Below are positions 51,975 through 61,880 of a stretch of DNA of 64,000 nt, one piece after another. The DNA is from Prevotellaceae bacterium MN60 (GTDB lineage: Bacteria; Bacteroidota; Bacteroidia; Bacteroidales; Bacteroidaceae). The stretch spans positions 60,020 through 124,019 of the forward strand of contig FZQZ01000007.1 in NCBI GenBank assembly GCA_900199555.1, in the 5' to 3' direction. The first letter of the stretch is position 1. The number at the start of each line of letters is the position of its first letter. Under the pieces are notes generated by a model. That model was not told the DNA's origin. It searched no databases and saw only the letters and a program-made list of their open reading frames with translations. The translations under genes and the position numbers were made by a program.

Positions 51975-53171
51975 ATGAAAACACTTTTAAACACCCGACG
52001 ATTTTTCGTTATTGTTCTGACGAGTATCGTTACCATTTGCTATGCACAACCTACAGCCCAGCAATGGAATCGTGAGGTCCTTGCTGGATGGAACTTAGGT
52101 AACCAGTTTGAATGTTCTGCTCCAGGACAGGATGGCGAGTCAATGGCCATTGGCAATCCTGAAGGCAGCATCAAGGCAGAAACTGCATGGAGTAATCCTG
52201 TAGTTACTAAGAAAGTCATTAAAGCTATCAAAGATGCAGGCTTTAATGCTATCCGTATTCCTATTCGTTGGCAGTGCCACATCACCAATCCACAGGCTAT
52301 GAGTATTGATAAGGCATGGATAGCCCGTATCAAGGAAGTGGTCGGATGGTGTCTCAGCTACGACCTCAAGGTTATCATTAATACTCACCATGACAAGTGG
52401 CTTGAGGGACGTCCTACGAATCAGTACAAGGAGGAAAACAATCAGAAGTTGGCTTTGCTGTGGTTGAATATTGCCAGCGAGTTTGCTGATTATGACTATC
52501 GTGTAGCCTTTGCAGGTACTAACGAGGTTCATATTCGAGACAATTGGGGCAAACCCGAAGCCGAGAACTTGGCAGTACAGAATTCATATAATCAGACTTT
52601 CATCGATGTTGTCCGTGCCACAGGTGGTAAGAACGCCAAGCGTCACCTGATTGTACAGACCTACGTATGTAATCCTGATTTCGGACTCTATAATGACGAC
52701 TTCATTGTTCCTACCGATGTAGAGGGCAATGGCAACAACTATATGAGTGTTGAATTCCATTTTTATAACCCTTGGGATTATGCCGGAGAGTGCAAGTATA
52801 ACTTCTGGGGTACTCCTTATAAAGATAAAGGCGAGGCTTCACCTAGTGATGAGAAGAATATGACCGACCTTTTTGATAGGGTTGTTGCTACATGGAGTCA
52901 GAAAGGACTTGGTGTAGTCATTGGCGAATGGGGTGTTACCGATCGCCAGAAGAGTGGACAGACCGACCTAATCCATGAAAACATGACATACTATTGTCGC
53001 CATTTTGTTCGCGAAGCTCGTAAGCGTGGCTTCTCCACCTTTATTTGGGACAATAACTACTTTGGCAGTGGTGCCGAACACTTTGGTATCTTCGATCGTG
53101 AGAAGGGAATGAAGATTAAGGCTCCTTGGATTCTGCAAGGTATTATGGAAGGAATAAACGAATCAAAATAA
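51975..53171 (+). CDS. GH5 family endo-beta-glucanase (subfamily 4-like)
   Basis: From ATG 51975 the enzyme has 398 residues, a type I signal (ending ICYA) and one catalytic domain. GWNLGNQFEC and AETAWSNPVVTKKVIKAIK resemble subfamily 4 endoglucanases/xyloglucanases. The acid/base is Glu184 in AGTNEVH and the nucleophile Glu318 in VIGEWGV. NTHHDKWLEG and SVEFHFYNPWD are other active-site blocks. It would cut beta-1,4-glucan or mixed-linkage glucan. With no lipobox it is probably periplasmic. It is the first gene of the PUL operon. Confidence 0.92.
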   Translation: MKTLLNTRRFFVIVLTSIVTICYAQPTAQQWNREVLAGWNLGNQFECSAPGQDGESMAIGNPEGSIKAETAWSNPVVTKKVIKAIKDAGFNAIRIPIRWQCHITNPQAMSIDKAWIARIKEVVGWCLSYDLKVIINTHHDKWLEGRPTNQYKEENNQKLALLWLNIASEFADYDYRVAFAGTNEVHIRDNWGKPEAENLAVQNSYNQTFIDVVRATGGKNAKRHLIVQTYVCNPDFGLYNDDFIVPTDVEGNGNNYMSVEFHFYNPWDYAGECKYNFWGTPYKDKGEASPSDEKNMTDLFDRVVATWSQKGLGVVIGEWGVTDRQKSGQTDLIHENMTYYCRHFVREARKRGFSTFIWDNNYFGSGAEHFGIFDREKGMKIKAPWILQGIMEGINESK

Positions 53172-53186
53172 AAAAATACCAAAACA

Positions 53187-54335
53187 ATGAAACAACTATT
53201 TTCTGTTTTGGCCTTCATGGCCATCATGGTGATGACTGCTTGTTCTACCAAGACAGCCACCACAGACGGTGTAAACAATTTCCGTATTAAGAGAGGTACT
53301 AACCTCAGTCACTGGCTGTCTCAGTCAGAAGAGCGTGGTGAGGCTCGTCGCCTGCATATTCAAGAAGACGACTTTGAGCGCCTTGAACAGTTAGGTTTCG
53401 ACTTTGTTCGTATCCCCATCGACGAGGTTCAGTTTTGGGATGAAGAAGGTAACCAACTTCCTGAGGCTTGGAATCTGCTGACCTTTGCTCTCGACCAGTG
53501 TGGCAAGCATCATCTGCGTGCTATTGTCGATTTGCACATTATCCGTTCTCACTATTTCAATGCAGTCAACGAGGGTAATGGCAGTGCCAATACCTTGTTT
53601 ACTTCTGAGAAGTCTCAGCAGGATTTGATTAACTTGTGGTATCAACTTTCTGATGTGTTGAAGGGATACAGCAACGACTCTGTAGCCTACGAATTTATGA
53701 ACGAGCCTGTAGCTGAAGAGCATGAGCAGTGGAACAAACTGGTGGCTAAGGTACACAAAGCACTCCGTGAGCGTGAGCCACAGCGTACACTTGTTATCGG
53801 TTCTAATCGTTGGCAGGGTTATGAAACCATGAAATATCTGAAGGTTCCTGAGGGTGACAAGAACATCATTCTATCTTTCCACTATTACAATCCTATGATT
53901 CTCACCCACTATGGTGCATGGTGGACTCCCGTAGGCAAGTACACTGGTAAGGTAAACTATCCTGGTGTCCTCGTTTCTAAAGAAGACTATGAGGCCTCTT
54001 CAGACTCTGTTAAGGCGCTGATTGATGAAAACCATTTCAATACTCAGGTATGGGATATCAACAAGATTCGTGAAGACTTCAAGGATGCTATCGCCGTGGC
54101 CAAGAAGTATAATCTCCAGCTCTTCTGTGGTGAGTGGGGCGTCTATGAGCCTGTAGATCGCGAGTTGGCCTATAAGTGGACAAAGGATATGCTCTCAGTC
54201 TTCGACGAGTTTAATATTGCTTGGACCACTTGGTGCTATGATGCAGACTTCGGTTTCTGGGATCAGCAGAAGAATGACTATAAGGATAAGCCATTGGTTG
54301 ATGTCCTGATGTCAGGCAAAGGACTGGAGAAGTAA
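53187..54335 (+). CDS. GH5 family glycoside hydrolase, lipoprotein
   Basis: The 382-residue protein has a lipoprotein signal with Cys19 (VMTACSTK). RGTNLSHWLSQSE opens the barrel; the acid/base is Glu173 in YEFMNEPV and the nucleophile Glu316 in FCGEWGVYE. Sequence differs clearly from the first GH5, so a different linkage or chain length may be targeted; I cannot assign the subfamily. After the Cys the residues are STKTATTD, without the run of acids that often sends lipoproteins to the surface in this phylum, so location is uncertain. Confidence 0.9.
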   Translation: MKQLFSVLAFMAIMVMTACSTKTATTDGVNNFRIKRGTNLSHWLSQSEERGEARRLHIQEDDFERLEQLGFDFVRIPIDEVQFWDEEGNQLPEAWNLLTFALDQCGKHHLRAIVDLHIIRSHYFNAVNEGNGSANTLFTSEKSQQDLINLWYQLSDVLKGYSNDSVAYEFMNEPVAEEHEQWNKLVAKVHKALREREPQRTLVIGSNRWQGYETMKYLKVPEGDKNIILSFHYYNPMILTHYGAWWTPVGKYTGKVNYPGVLVSKEDYEASSDSVKALIDENHFNTQVWDINKIREDFKDAIAVAKKYNLQLFCGEWGVYEPVDRELAYKWTKDMLSVFDEFNIAWTTWCYDADFGFWDQQKNDYKDKPLVDVLMSGKGLEK

Positions 54336-54370
54336 TATAATAAGGAAAAGAATCAAATACTAATAATAAT

Positions 54371-56860
54371 ATGAAGACATTTGGACATTTTGATGATGCT
54401 CATCGCGAGTATGTGATTACAGACCCTGCCACTCCGTTCCCTTGGATTAACTATTTGGGTAATGAAGACTTCTTTGGTCTGATATCAAATACTGCGGGAG
54501 GCTATGACTTCTATAAAGATGCCAAATTCCGTCGTATCACTCGTTATCGCTACAATGGTGTCCCCATGGATGCCGGTGGCCGTTATTTCTATATCAATGA
54601 TGGTGGTACTGTATGGAATCCTGGTTGGAAGCCCTGTAAGACTCCTCTTGACAGCTATGAGTGCCGTCACGGAATGAACTATACTCGTATCACGGGTAGC
54701 AAGAATGGTGTTGAGGCTTCAGTACTCTTCTTTGTTCCCTTGCATACATGGGCAGAAGTGCAGAAGTTAACCCTAAAGAATACCACCAATGAGGTAAAGC
54801 AGTTGAAACTCTTCAGCTTTACAGAGTGGTGTCTGTGGAATGCTGCCACAGATATGGAGAACTTCCAGCGTAACTGGTCTACTGGTGAGGTGGAGATTGA
54901 AGATTTCTCTACCATCTATCATAAGACTGAGTATAAGGAGCGTCGCAATCACTATGCCTATTATGCCCTGACCAATGTGCAGGCTGATGGTTATGATACC
55001 GACCGCGAGTCGTTTATCGGACTTTACAACGACTTCTCTAATCCTCAGTGTGTAATGGCTGGTAAGCCTGCCAACTCACTGGCTCATGGTTGGAGTCCTA
55101 TTGCCTCTCACTATGTAGAGGTTAGCCTGCAGCCTGGCGAGGAGAAAGACTTTATCTTCGTACTGGGATATGTTGAAAACGAGCAGAACGAGAAGTTCTC
55201 TCAAGAGGATATTGCTCGCAAGCAGCGTGGTGAGTTGCTCTCATCACAGGATTCTGACGTCACACTCGTCAATAAGAAAAAGGCCTATGAGGTTATCCAG
55301 CGCTTCTCTACTGTCGAGGCTGTTGATGCTGCCTTCGAGGAGTTGCGTGCACTGTGGGATCAGCTGCTGTCTAAGTTCTCTGTTAAGAGTGCCGACGACC
55401 GTCTGAACCGTATGGTCAACATCTGGAACCAGTATCAGTGTATGATTACCTTCTGCTTCTCTCGTAGTGCTTCATTCTTCGAGAGTGGTGTAGGCCGTGG
55501 TATGGGATTCCGCGATTCTAACCAAGACCTGGTTGGTTTCGTACATCAGATTCCTAGCCGTGCTCGTCAGCGCATCATTGATATTGCCTCTACCCAGTTC
55601 CCTGATGGTGGATGCTATCACCAGTATCAGCCCCTTACTAAGCGTGGTAATAATGATATCGGTGGTGGTTTCAACGATGACCCCTGCTGGCTTATCTTCG
55701 GTACTGTTGCATATATCAAGGAGACGGGCGACTTCTCTATCCTTGACGAGATGGTACCCTTCGACAATCAGCCAGGTACAGAGGTGTCACTCTTCGAGCA
55801 CCTGCGCATCTCTTTCAATCATGTAGTAGAGAACCTCGGTCCTCATATGCTGCCACTTATTGGTCGTGCCGACTGGAACGACTGTCTGAACCTCAACTGC
55901 TTCTCTTGGGATCCCAACGAGTCATTCCAGACTACTGAGAACCAGAGCGAAGGCTCTAAGGCTGAGTCTCTGATGATTGCCGGTCTCTTCGTATTCACTG
56001 GAAAGCAGTATGTAGAACTCTGCGAGAAGATGGCCAAGCACGATGAGGCTCAACGTGCTCAGCAGTGTATCGACGCCATGGTTGAGGCTGTCAAGAAGCA
56101 TGGCTGGGATGGTGAGTGGTATCTGCGTGCCTACGACTTCTATGGCAATAAGATTGGCTCTCACGAGAATGAAGAAGGTAAGATTTTCATCGAGTCACAG
56201 GGCTTCTGCACGATGGCAGGTATCGGACAGGAAGAAGGTATGGTTGACAAGGCACTGGACGCATGTAAGCGCTATTTGGATAGCGAGCATGGTATGGTGC
56301 TCAACAATCCCGCTTTCACTAAGTACTATGTAGAGATGGGTGAGATTAGCTCTTATCCCGCTGGTTACAAAGAGAATGCCGGTATCTTCTGCCACAACAA
56401 TCCTTGGGTGATTATTGGTGAGACTGTTGCTCATCGTGGTAATGATGCTTGGGAGCACTACACCAAGATTTGTCCTGCATGGATTGAAGACCAGCAGCTC
56501 CATAAGGTAGAACCTTATGTTTACTGTCAGATGGTAGCCGGTAAGGATGCCGCTAAGCCTGGTGAGGGTAAGAACTCTTGGCTCACGGGTACAGCAGCAT
56601 GGAACTGGTACACCATTACCCAGTTCATTCTGGGTATCAAGCCCACCTATGATGGCATCGAGATTGACCCCTGTATTCCTTCTACACTCAAGGAGTATAG
56701 CGTTCAGCGCATTTTGCGTGATGCTACTTTCGATATCACCGTTCTCAACCCAGAGGGCAAGCAGAGTGGTGTCACTTCGATTGTAGTCGATGGTCAGCCT
56801 GTTGATGGTAACGTCATCAAGGCTACCCCAGGTCATCATACCGTAGTAGTGAATATGTAA
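54371..56860 (+). CDS. GH94 family cellobiose (or cellodextrin) phosphorylase
   Basis: The 829-residue protein has no signal peptide, so it acts in the cytoplasm. The opening [19 protein letters not shown] and [20 protein letters not shown] are typical of cellobiose phosphorylase. The catalytic acid lies in [11 protein letters not shown] (residues 501-504 for DWND). It splits cellobiose with phosphate into glucose 1-phosphate and glucose, saving ATP. It is set in the middle of the operon, between the GH5 genes and susC. Confidence 0.94.
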   Translation: MKTFGHFDDAHREYVITDPATPFPWINYLGNEDFFGLISNTAGGYDFYKDAKFRRITRYRYNGVPMDAGGRYFYINDGGTVWNPGWKPCKTPLDSYECRHGMNYTRITGSKNGVEASVLFFVPLHTWAEVQKLTLKNTTNEVKQLKLFSFTEWCLWNAATDMENFQRNWSTGEVEIEDFSTIYHKTEYKERRNHYAYYALTNVQADGYDTDRESFIGLYNDFSNPQCVMAGKPANSLAHGWSPIASHYVEVSLQPGEEKDFIFVLGYVENEQNEKFSQEDIARKQRGELLSSQDSDVTLVNKKKAYEVIQRFSTVEAVDAAFEELRALWDQLLSKFSVKSADDRLNRMVNIWNQYQCMITFCFSRSASFFESGVGRGMGFRDSNQDLVGFVHQIPSRARQRIIDIASTQFPDGGCYHQYQPLTKRGNNDIGGGFNDDPCWLIFGTVAYIKETGDFSILDEMVPFDNQPGTEVSLFEHLRISFNHVVENLGPHMLPLIGRADWNDCLNLNCFSWDPNESFQTTENQSEGSKAESLMIAGLFVFTGKQYVELCEKMAKHDEAQRAQQCIDAMVEAVKKHGWDGEWYLRAYDFYGNKIGSHENEEGKIFIESQGFCTMAGIGQEEGMVDKALDACKRYLDSEHGMVLNNPAFTKYYVEMGEISSYPAGYKENAGIFCHNNPWVIIGETVAHRGNDAWEHYTKICPAWIEDQQLHKVEPYVYCQMVAGKDAAKPGEGKNSWLTGTAAWNWYTITQFILGIKPTYDGIEIDPCIPSTLKEYSVQRILRDATFDITVLNPEGKQSGVTSIVVDGQPVDGNVIKATPGHHTVVVNM

Positions 56861-56902
56861 TCCCTATTTTAACTATCATAACAACTAAAAAAACATCTAA
56901 CA

Positions 56903-59900
56903 ATGAACAAAAGAACAATGTTTCTTTGTCTGCTTAGCGCAGGCATGATGTGGATGCCAATGCTGGCTGATGCCGCTACGAACAATCGTGCGGAGCAGGC
57001 TGCTGCAGCTCCCGATGACCGCGAGATTAGTGGTACTGTCGAGGATGCTAATGGCCCACTGATTGGTGCTTCTGTCAAGGTGGTAGGTGCCAATACTGGT
57101 ACTATTACCGATTATGACGGTAACTTTAAAATCAAGTGTAAGGCTGGTGCCGTATTGGAGGTAAGCTATGTAGGCTACACCACCAAGCAGGTGAAGGCTC
57201 AACAGGGCATGAAGATTGTCCTCGACGAGGATAAGACTGTGCTCGACGAAGTGGTTGTTACCGCTCTTGGCATCAAGCGCGACCGCAAGGCGCTGGGTTA
57301 TGGTGTCTCTGAGGTGAAGGGTGAAGAACTCACCAAGGCTAAGGAGACCAATGTTATCAACTCTCTTTCTGGTAAGGTGGCCGGTCTTGTAGTGCAGAAT
57401 ACTGCAGGTGGTGCCTCTGGTTCTACTCGTGTATTGCTTCGTGGTAACACCGAGATTTCTGGTAACAATCAGCCATTGTATGTAATCGATGGTGTGCCCT
57501 TGGACAACACTAACTTCGGTAGTGCTGGTACAGAGGGTGGTTATGACCTCGGTGATGGTATCTCTGCCATCAACCCCGATGATATCGAGAACATGACCGT
57601 GCTGAAGGGTCCTGCAGCTTCTGCTCTTTATGGTAGCCGCGCCTCTCACGGTGTCATCCTGATTACCACTAAGAAGGCTGACAAGGACAAGGTTTCTGTA
57701 GAATATAATGGTTCGCTCACTTTCGATACTCAGAACTCACAGTGGGACGATATCCAGCAGGTTTACGGTATGGGTTACAATGGTGCCTATAGTCCTACAG
57801 CCACCTCTGGTACCAACTCTAGCTGGGGTGCCAAGGCTGACAATCTGAATGTGGAGTATTTCGACCACGCTAAGCGTCCATTCTATATGTATCGCGACAA
57901 TGTCAGCGGATTCTTCCGCACAGGTCTCACCACCCAGAACACTGCCATCCTGAGTGTCAACTCTGGCAAGACGGGTGTTCGTTTCTCTGTTACCGACATG
58001 CGCAACAAGGACATTCTTCCTAACACCCACATGAGTCGTGACAACTTCAATCTGCGTGTCACCACTGCTGCTGGTCCCGTTGATTTCGACTTCACAGCCA
58101 ACTACACTCGTGAGGATGTAAAGAACCGTCCCGCATTGGGCGACTCTCAGAGCAACGTTGGTAAGAACCTCATGACCTTGGCTGGTACCTACAGTCAGGA
58201 CTGGTTGAAGAACTACGAGACTGCCGAGGGTGAGTATGCCAACTGGAATGGTAACGACCAGTACAACAAGAACCCTTACTGGGACCTCTATAAGAACGAG
58301 AATACCTCAGCTAAGGATATCTTCCGTCTGACAGCCAAGGCCATTTGGAATATCAACGACCACTTGAAGTTGCAGGGTACTATCGGTACCGATATGAACT
58401 TCATGACCTTTGATGACTTCGTAGCCCGCACTACTCCTGGTAAGCTGGCTGGTCAGTTGCAGAGTCAGAACTTCAATAACCGCACCTTGAATGCCGAGTT
58501 GCTCGCACTGTATAACAATCAGTTTGGCGACTTCGACGTAAATGCTACCCTGGGTGGTAACATCTTCAAGGTAAACAACAAGACAGACATCTTCACTGGT
58601 ATGGACCAGCAGATGAAGAACGTAGTAGCTATCATGAACTATGCCGAGCAGAGTGTTCAGCGCAACACCTACAAGAAGCAGATTAACTCTCTCTTCGGTT
58701 CTGCCAGCGTAGGTTATCTGCATACCTACTACTTGGAGGCTACCCTGCGTGGTGACAAGTCTTCTACACTGCCTACCAACAACAATGTATATGTATATCC
58801 TTCATTCTCTGGTAGCGTAGTCTTCTCAGAGTGGATTAAGAATAAGAATCTGATTAACTATGGTAAGATTCGTGCTTCTTGGGCACAGGTAGGTAGCGAT
58901 ACCGATCCTTACCAGTTGGATCTGACTTATTCTACTGCTAAGTACTCTTACGGTGGCTATGTTATCGGTATGATTAACAACGACGTTAAGCCTAACAGAG
59001 ATTTGAAGCCTACTCGCACCAACTCTTTCGAGCTCGGTCTTGAGATGAAGCTCTTCCGTGGTCGTCTGGGTGTTGACGTTACTTACTACAATCAGTTGTC
59101 TAAGGACCAGATTATCCGTCTGGCCACCTCTTCAACCTCTGGTTATAACTACAGCCTGATCAATGCCGGTGAGATTCAGAACAAGGGTATTGAGGTAGCC
59201 CTCAATGGTCGTGTACTGCAGATTAAGGACTTTGCTTGGGATGCAGGTGTCAACTTCTCTAAGAACATCAACAAGGTGAACTCACTCGTTGACGGTATGA
59301 ACTACTTCGAGATTGAGAAGGCTACATGGTGTGGTGTTTCTGTAGGTGCTGAGGTCGGTAAGAACTACGGTTCTATCACTGGTAAGGACTTCCGCCGTAC
59401 TGCCGATGGTCAGGTTATTATCAATGCTACTACTGGTCTGCCTGAGGTTGACGACAAGACCCACACACTGGGTAATGCCTCTTGGGATTGGACAGGTGGT
59501 TTCTATTCTACCTTTACTTATAAGAACTTCCGCCTCTCTGCAGGCTTCGACGTGAAGGTTGGTGCCGACCTCTTCTCTATGTCTATGCGCTCAGCTTATG
59601 CTACTGGTAAGGCTTCTGGCACACTGGCTGGTCGTGAGGAGTGGTATCGCTCTGAGGAGAACCGCAAGGCTGCTAACATGACAATCGACGAGTGGCGTGC
59701 TGCTGGCAAGTGCGAGGGTTACATCGTTCCTGGTATGATTGAGATGCGCGACGAAGAGGGCAATGTTCTGGGCTATAAGCAGAACGATATCCCCGTTAAC
59801 CCCGAGAACTATTGGAAGACCGCTTCTGAGAATGCTCCCTCTATGTTCATCTATGACAACTCTTACATCAAGTGTCGTGAGATTACCCTTGGCTACACCT

Positions 59901-60094
59901 TCCCCGAGAAGTGGTTGGGCAAGAAGGTTCAGAGCCTCAGCGTATCGTTCGTAGCTCGTAACCCATTCATCGTATGGAAGAATATTCCTAACATCGACCC
60001 AGACTCTGGTTACAACACCTCTGGTCTTGGTCTTGAGTATGGTTCGCTGCCCTCACGCCGTAGCTATGGTATCAATGTCAATGTTAAATTCTAA
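56903..60094 (+). CDS. SusC-like TonB-dependent outer-membrane transporter
   Basis: The 1063-residue protein has a signal peptide (ending LADA), then a carboxypeptidase-regulatory-like domain (EISGTVEDANGPLIGASVKV, residues about 32-115), a plug with VLDEVVVTALG and LYVIDGVPLDNTNFG, and a 22-strand barrel ending YGINVNVKF. SusC proteins import glycan fragments and use TonB energy. The partner SusD gene follows 18 nt later. Codon use (many GGT, GAC, AAC) suggests high expression. Confidence 0.96.
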   Translation: MNKRTMFLCLLSAGMMWMPMLADAATNNRAEQAAAAPDDREISGTVEDANGPLIGASVKVVGANTGTITDYDGNFKIKCKAGAVLEVSYVGYTTKQVKAQQGMKIVLDEDKTVLDEVVVTALGIKRDRKALGYGVSEVKGEELTKAKETNVINSLSGKVAGLVVQNTAGGASGSTRVLLRGNTEISGNNQPLYVIDGVPLDNTNFGSAGTEGGYDLGDGISAINPDDIENMTVLKGPAASALYGSRASHGVILITTKKADKDKVSVEYNGSLTFDTQNSQWDDIQQVYGMGYNGAYSPTATSGTNSSWGAKADNLNVEYFDHAKRPFYMYRDNVSGFFRTGLTTQNTAILSVNSGKTGVRFSVTDMRNKDILPNTHMSRDNFNLRVTTAAGPVDFDFTANYTREDVKNRPALGDSQSNVGKNLMTLAGTYSQDWLKNYETAEGEYANWNGNDQYNKNPYWDLYKNENTSAKDIFRLTAKAIWNINDHLKLQGTIGTDMNFMTFDDFVARTTPGKLAGQLQSQNFNNRTLNAELLALYNNQFGDFDVNATLGGNIFKVNNKTDIFTGMDQQMKNVVAIMNYAEQSVQRNTYKKQINSLFGSASVGYLHTYYLEATLRGDKSSTLPTNNNVYVYPSFSGSVVFSEWIKNKNLINYGKIRASWAQVGSDTDPYQLDLTYSTAKYSYGGYVIGMINNDVKPNRDLKPTRTNSFELGLEMKLFRGRLGVDVTYYNQLSKDQIIRLATSSTSGYNYSLINAGEIQNKGIEVALNGRVLQIKDFAWDAGVNFSKNINKVNSLVDGMNYFEIEKATWCGVSVGAEVGKNYGSITGKDFRRTADGQVIINATTGLPEVDDKTHTLGNASWDWTGGFYSTFTYKNFRLSAGFDVKVGADLFSMSMRSAYATGKASGTLAGREEWYRSEENRKAANMTIDEWRAAGKCEGYIVPGMIEMRDEEGNVLGYKQNDIPVNPENYWKTASENAPSMFIYDNSYIKCREITLGYTFPEKWLGKKVQSLSVSFVARNPFIVWKNIPNIDPDSGYNTSGLGLEYGSLPSRRSYGINVNVKF

Positions 60095-60112
60095 AGAGGA
60101 GGAGGAACTATT

Positions 60113-61849
60113 ATGACTACAAAATATTTCAAGAATACACTTGCTGCCTTTGTTGTAGGATGTGGCTTGCTCTCAACTACAGCCTGCAGCGACAGCTACA
60201 TGGAAGAGGTAAACACCGACGATAGTAAGGCCTCTTACATTGAGCCTAGCGCACAGCTCACCACAGCCCTGTTGCAGACCTATGGCGACTTTGGACTGAT
60301 GGATACCTATCGTAGCTATATCACTGGTTTCACTCAGCACTTTGCTGGTGGTTGGAACGTCAGCAACTATGCTGGTGCCGTTCATGCACAAGACGACCAG
60401 ATGCGCCTCGTATGGGACCAGTTCTATTCAGTAGCCATCAAGAATATGGTTGATGCTATTGCCAACTCTGAGGATAAGCCCAACACCAATGCAGCTCTGC
60501 GCATTCACCGTGTTTATCTGATGTCAGTACTTACCGACATCTATGGTGACATTCCTTGCACAGAGGCTGGTCAGGGTTTCGTAAAGGGCATCTCTAACCC
60601 CAAATACGAGACACAGGAAGAGATTTACAACTTCTTCTTCGACGAACTGGCTGCTTGTGTGGCACAGCTGGGTACTGGCAACGACCGCATCGGTGGTGAT
60701 GTTACCAGCATGAGTGGCGATGTTGACGCTTGGAAGCGCTACGCCAACTCACTGCGTCTGCGCTATGCTATGCGTATCAGTGATGTTAATCCCGAGAAGG
60801 CTCAGGCAGAGTTTGAGAAGGCTCTGGCTGCCGATGGTGGTTATATCCAGAGCGCTGCCGACGATGCTTACATCATCTATACCGATGGTCCTTTCACCCT
60901 GTATGATGGTTCTCGCGACCTTGACTTCCGTGTCAATGCCCTCGGTGAGATTCTCTACGGACAGGATCCTTCGTCACCCACCTTCGTATGCTCTACCTTC
61001 TTCGATATTATGAAGAACAGCAACGACCCACGTCTCTATCGCATCTGCCGTCACTATATCAACACCAAGCGTGCTGAGACCAAGCCCGATCGCGAGTGGA
61101 ACGTTGACGTTACCGACGAGGTGGTAGCTTATTTGGCTACTACTGGCGACTACACTCCTTGTGTACCCGGTGCTGCATGGTGGAGCGATTGGGTAAATGC
61201 TCCTTCCAACTCAGCCATCCCCACCCTCGACAAGCTGGTGAAGATGTATCCTGAGGCTGGTTTCGACCAGAACAACTACAACGCTCGTATGTTGCGTCCA
61301 TTCCTCTCTATCGACTTCGAGATGCCCGACCGTCCAGGTGCACTCATCAACTCTGGTGAGGTAGAGTTCCTGCTGGCTGAGGCTAAGTCTAAGGGTTGGG
61401 ATGTTCCCGGCACTGTTGAAGACCACTTCAACGCTGGTATCAAGGCTTCTATGCAGTGGCTGAATACCCACTACCTGCAGGCCGACAAGAAGATTACCGA
61501 TGCCGAGATTAACGACTTCATCGCTTCTCAGGCTACAGCTCTGGCTGCCAATGCTAAGGAAGCTATCAATACTCAGGCTTGGATTCTGCACATGATGAAC
61601 CCCTCTGAGGCTTGGGCTAACCTGCGCCGTTCAGACTATCCTGTACTGACCGACCGCACCAAGCTGGAAGTACGCAAAGACTTCCCCAGTGATGATTCTA
61701 ACCTCCAGACTCCTACTCGTCTGCGTTACCCCATCCTGGAGAACCAGTACAACAGTGTCAACTATAAGGAGGCACTCAGCCGCATGGGAGGTAAAGACGA
61801 CTGGCATCACCGCCTGTGGTGGGATGTTGCCGACATCAACGTGAAGTAA
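60113..61849 (+). CDS. SusD-like glycan-binding lipoprotein
   Basis: The 578-residue protein has a lipoprotein signal with Cys25 (STTACSDSYMEEV); the acids after the Cys fit surface export. The SusD/RagB fold shows as helical repeats with RVYLMSVLTDIYGDIPCTEAG, KRYANSLRLRYAMRISDVNPE and EVEFLLAEAKSKGW. It caps the SusC barrel and captures sugar chains. Its length is normal for the family. Confidence 0.95.
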   Translation: MTTKYFKNTLAAFVVGCGLLSTTACSDSYMEEVNTDDSKASYIEPSAQLTTALLQTYGDFGLMDTYRSYITGFTQHFAGGWNVSNYAGAVHAQDDQMRLVWDQFYSVAIKNMVDAIANSEDKPNTNAALRIHRVYLMSVLTDIYGDIPCTEAGQGFVKGISNPKYETQEEIYNFFFDELAACVAQLGTGNDRIGGDVTSMSGDVDAWKRYANSLRLRYAMRISDVNPEKAQAEFEKALAADGGYIQSAADDAYIIYTDGPFTLYDGSRDLDFRVNALGEILYGQDPSSPTFVCSTFFDIMKNSNDPRLYRICRHYINTKRAETKPDREWNVDVTDEVVAYLATTGDYTPCVPGAAWWSDWVNAPSNSAIPTLDKLVKMYPEAGFDQNNYNARMLRPFLSIDFEMPDRPGALINSGEVEFLLAEAKSKGWDVPGTVEDHFNAGIKASMQWLNTHYLQADKKITDAEINDFIASQATALAANAKEAINTQAWILHMMNPSEAWANLRRSDYPVLTDRTKLEVRKDFPSDDSNLQTPTRLRYPILENQYNSVNYKEALSRMGGKDDWHHRLWWDVADINVK

Positions 61850-61880
61850 AAACATTAAAAGGTAAAAAACGAATATAACT

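Noticed and set aside
56195..56839. 214-residue minus-strand frame inside the GH94 gene
   Set aside because: Antisense to the conserved GH94 C-terminal region; no start context or homology signs.
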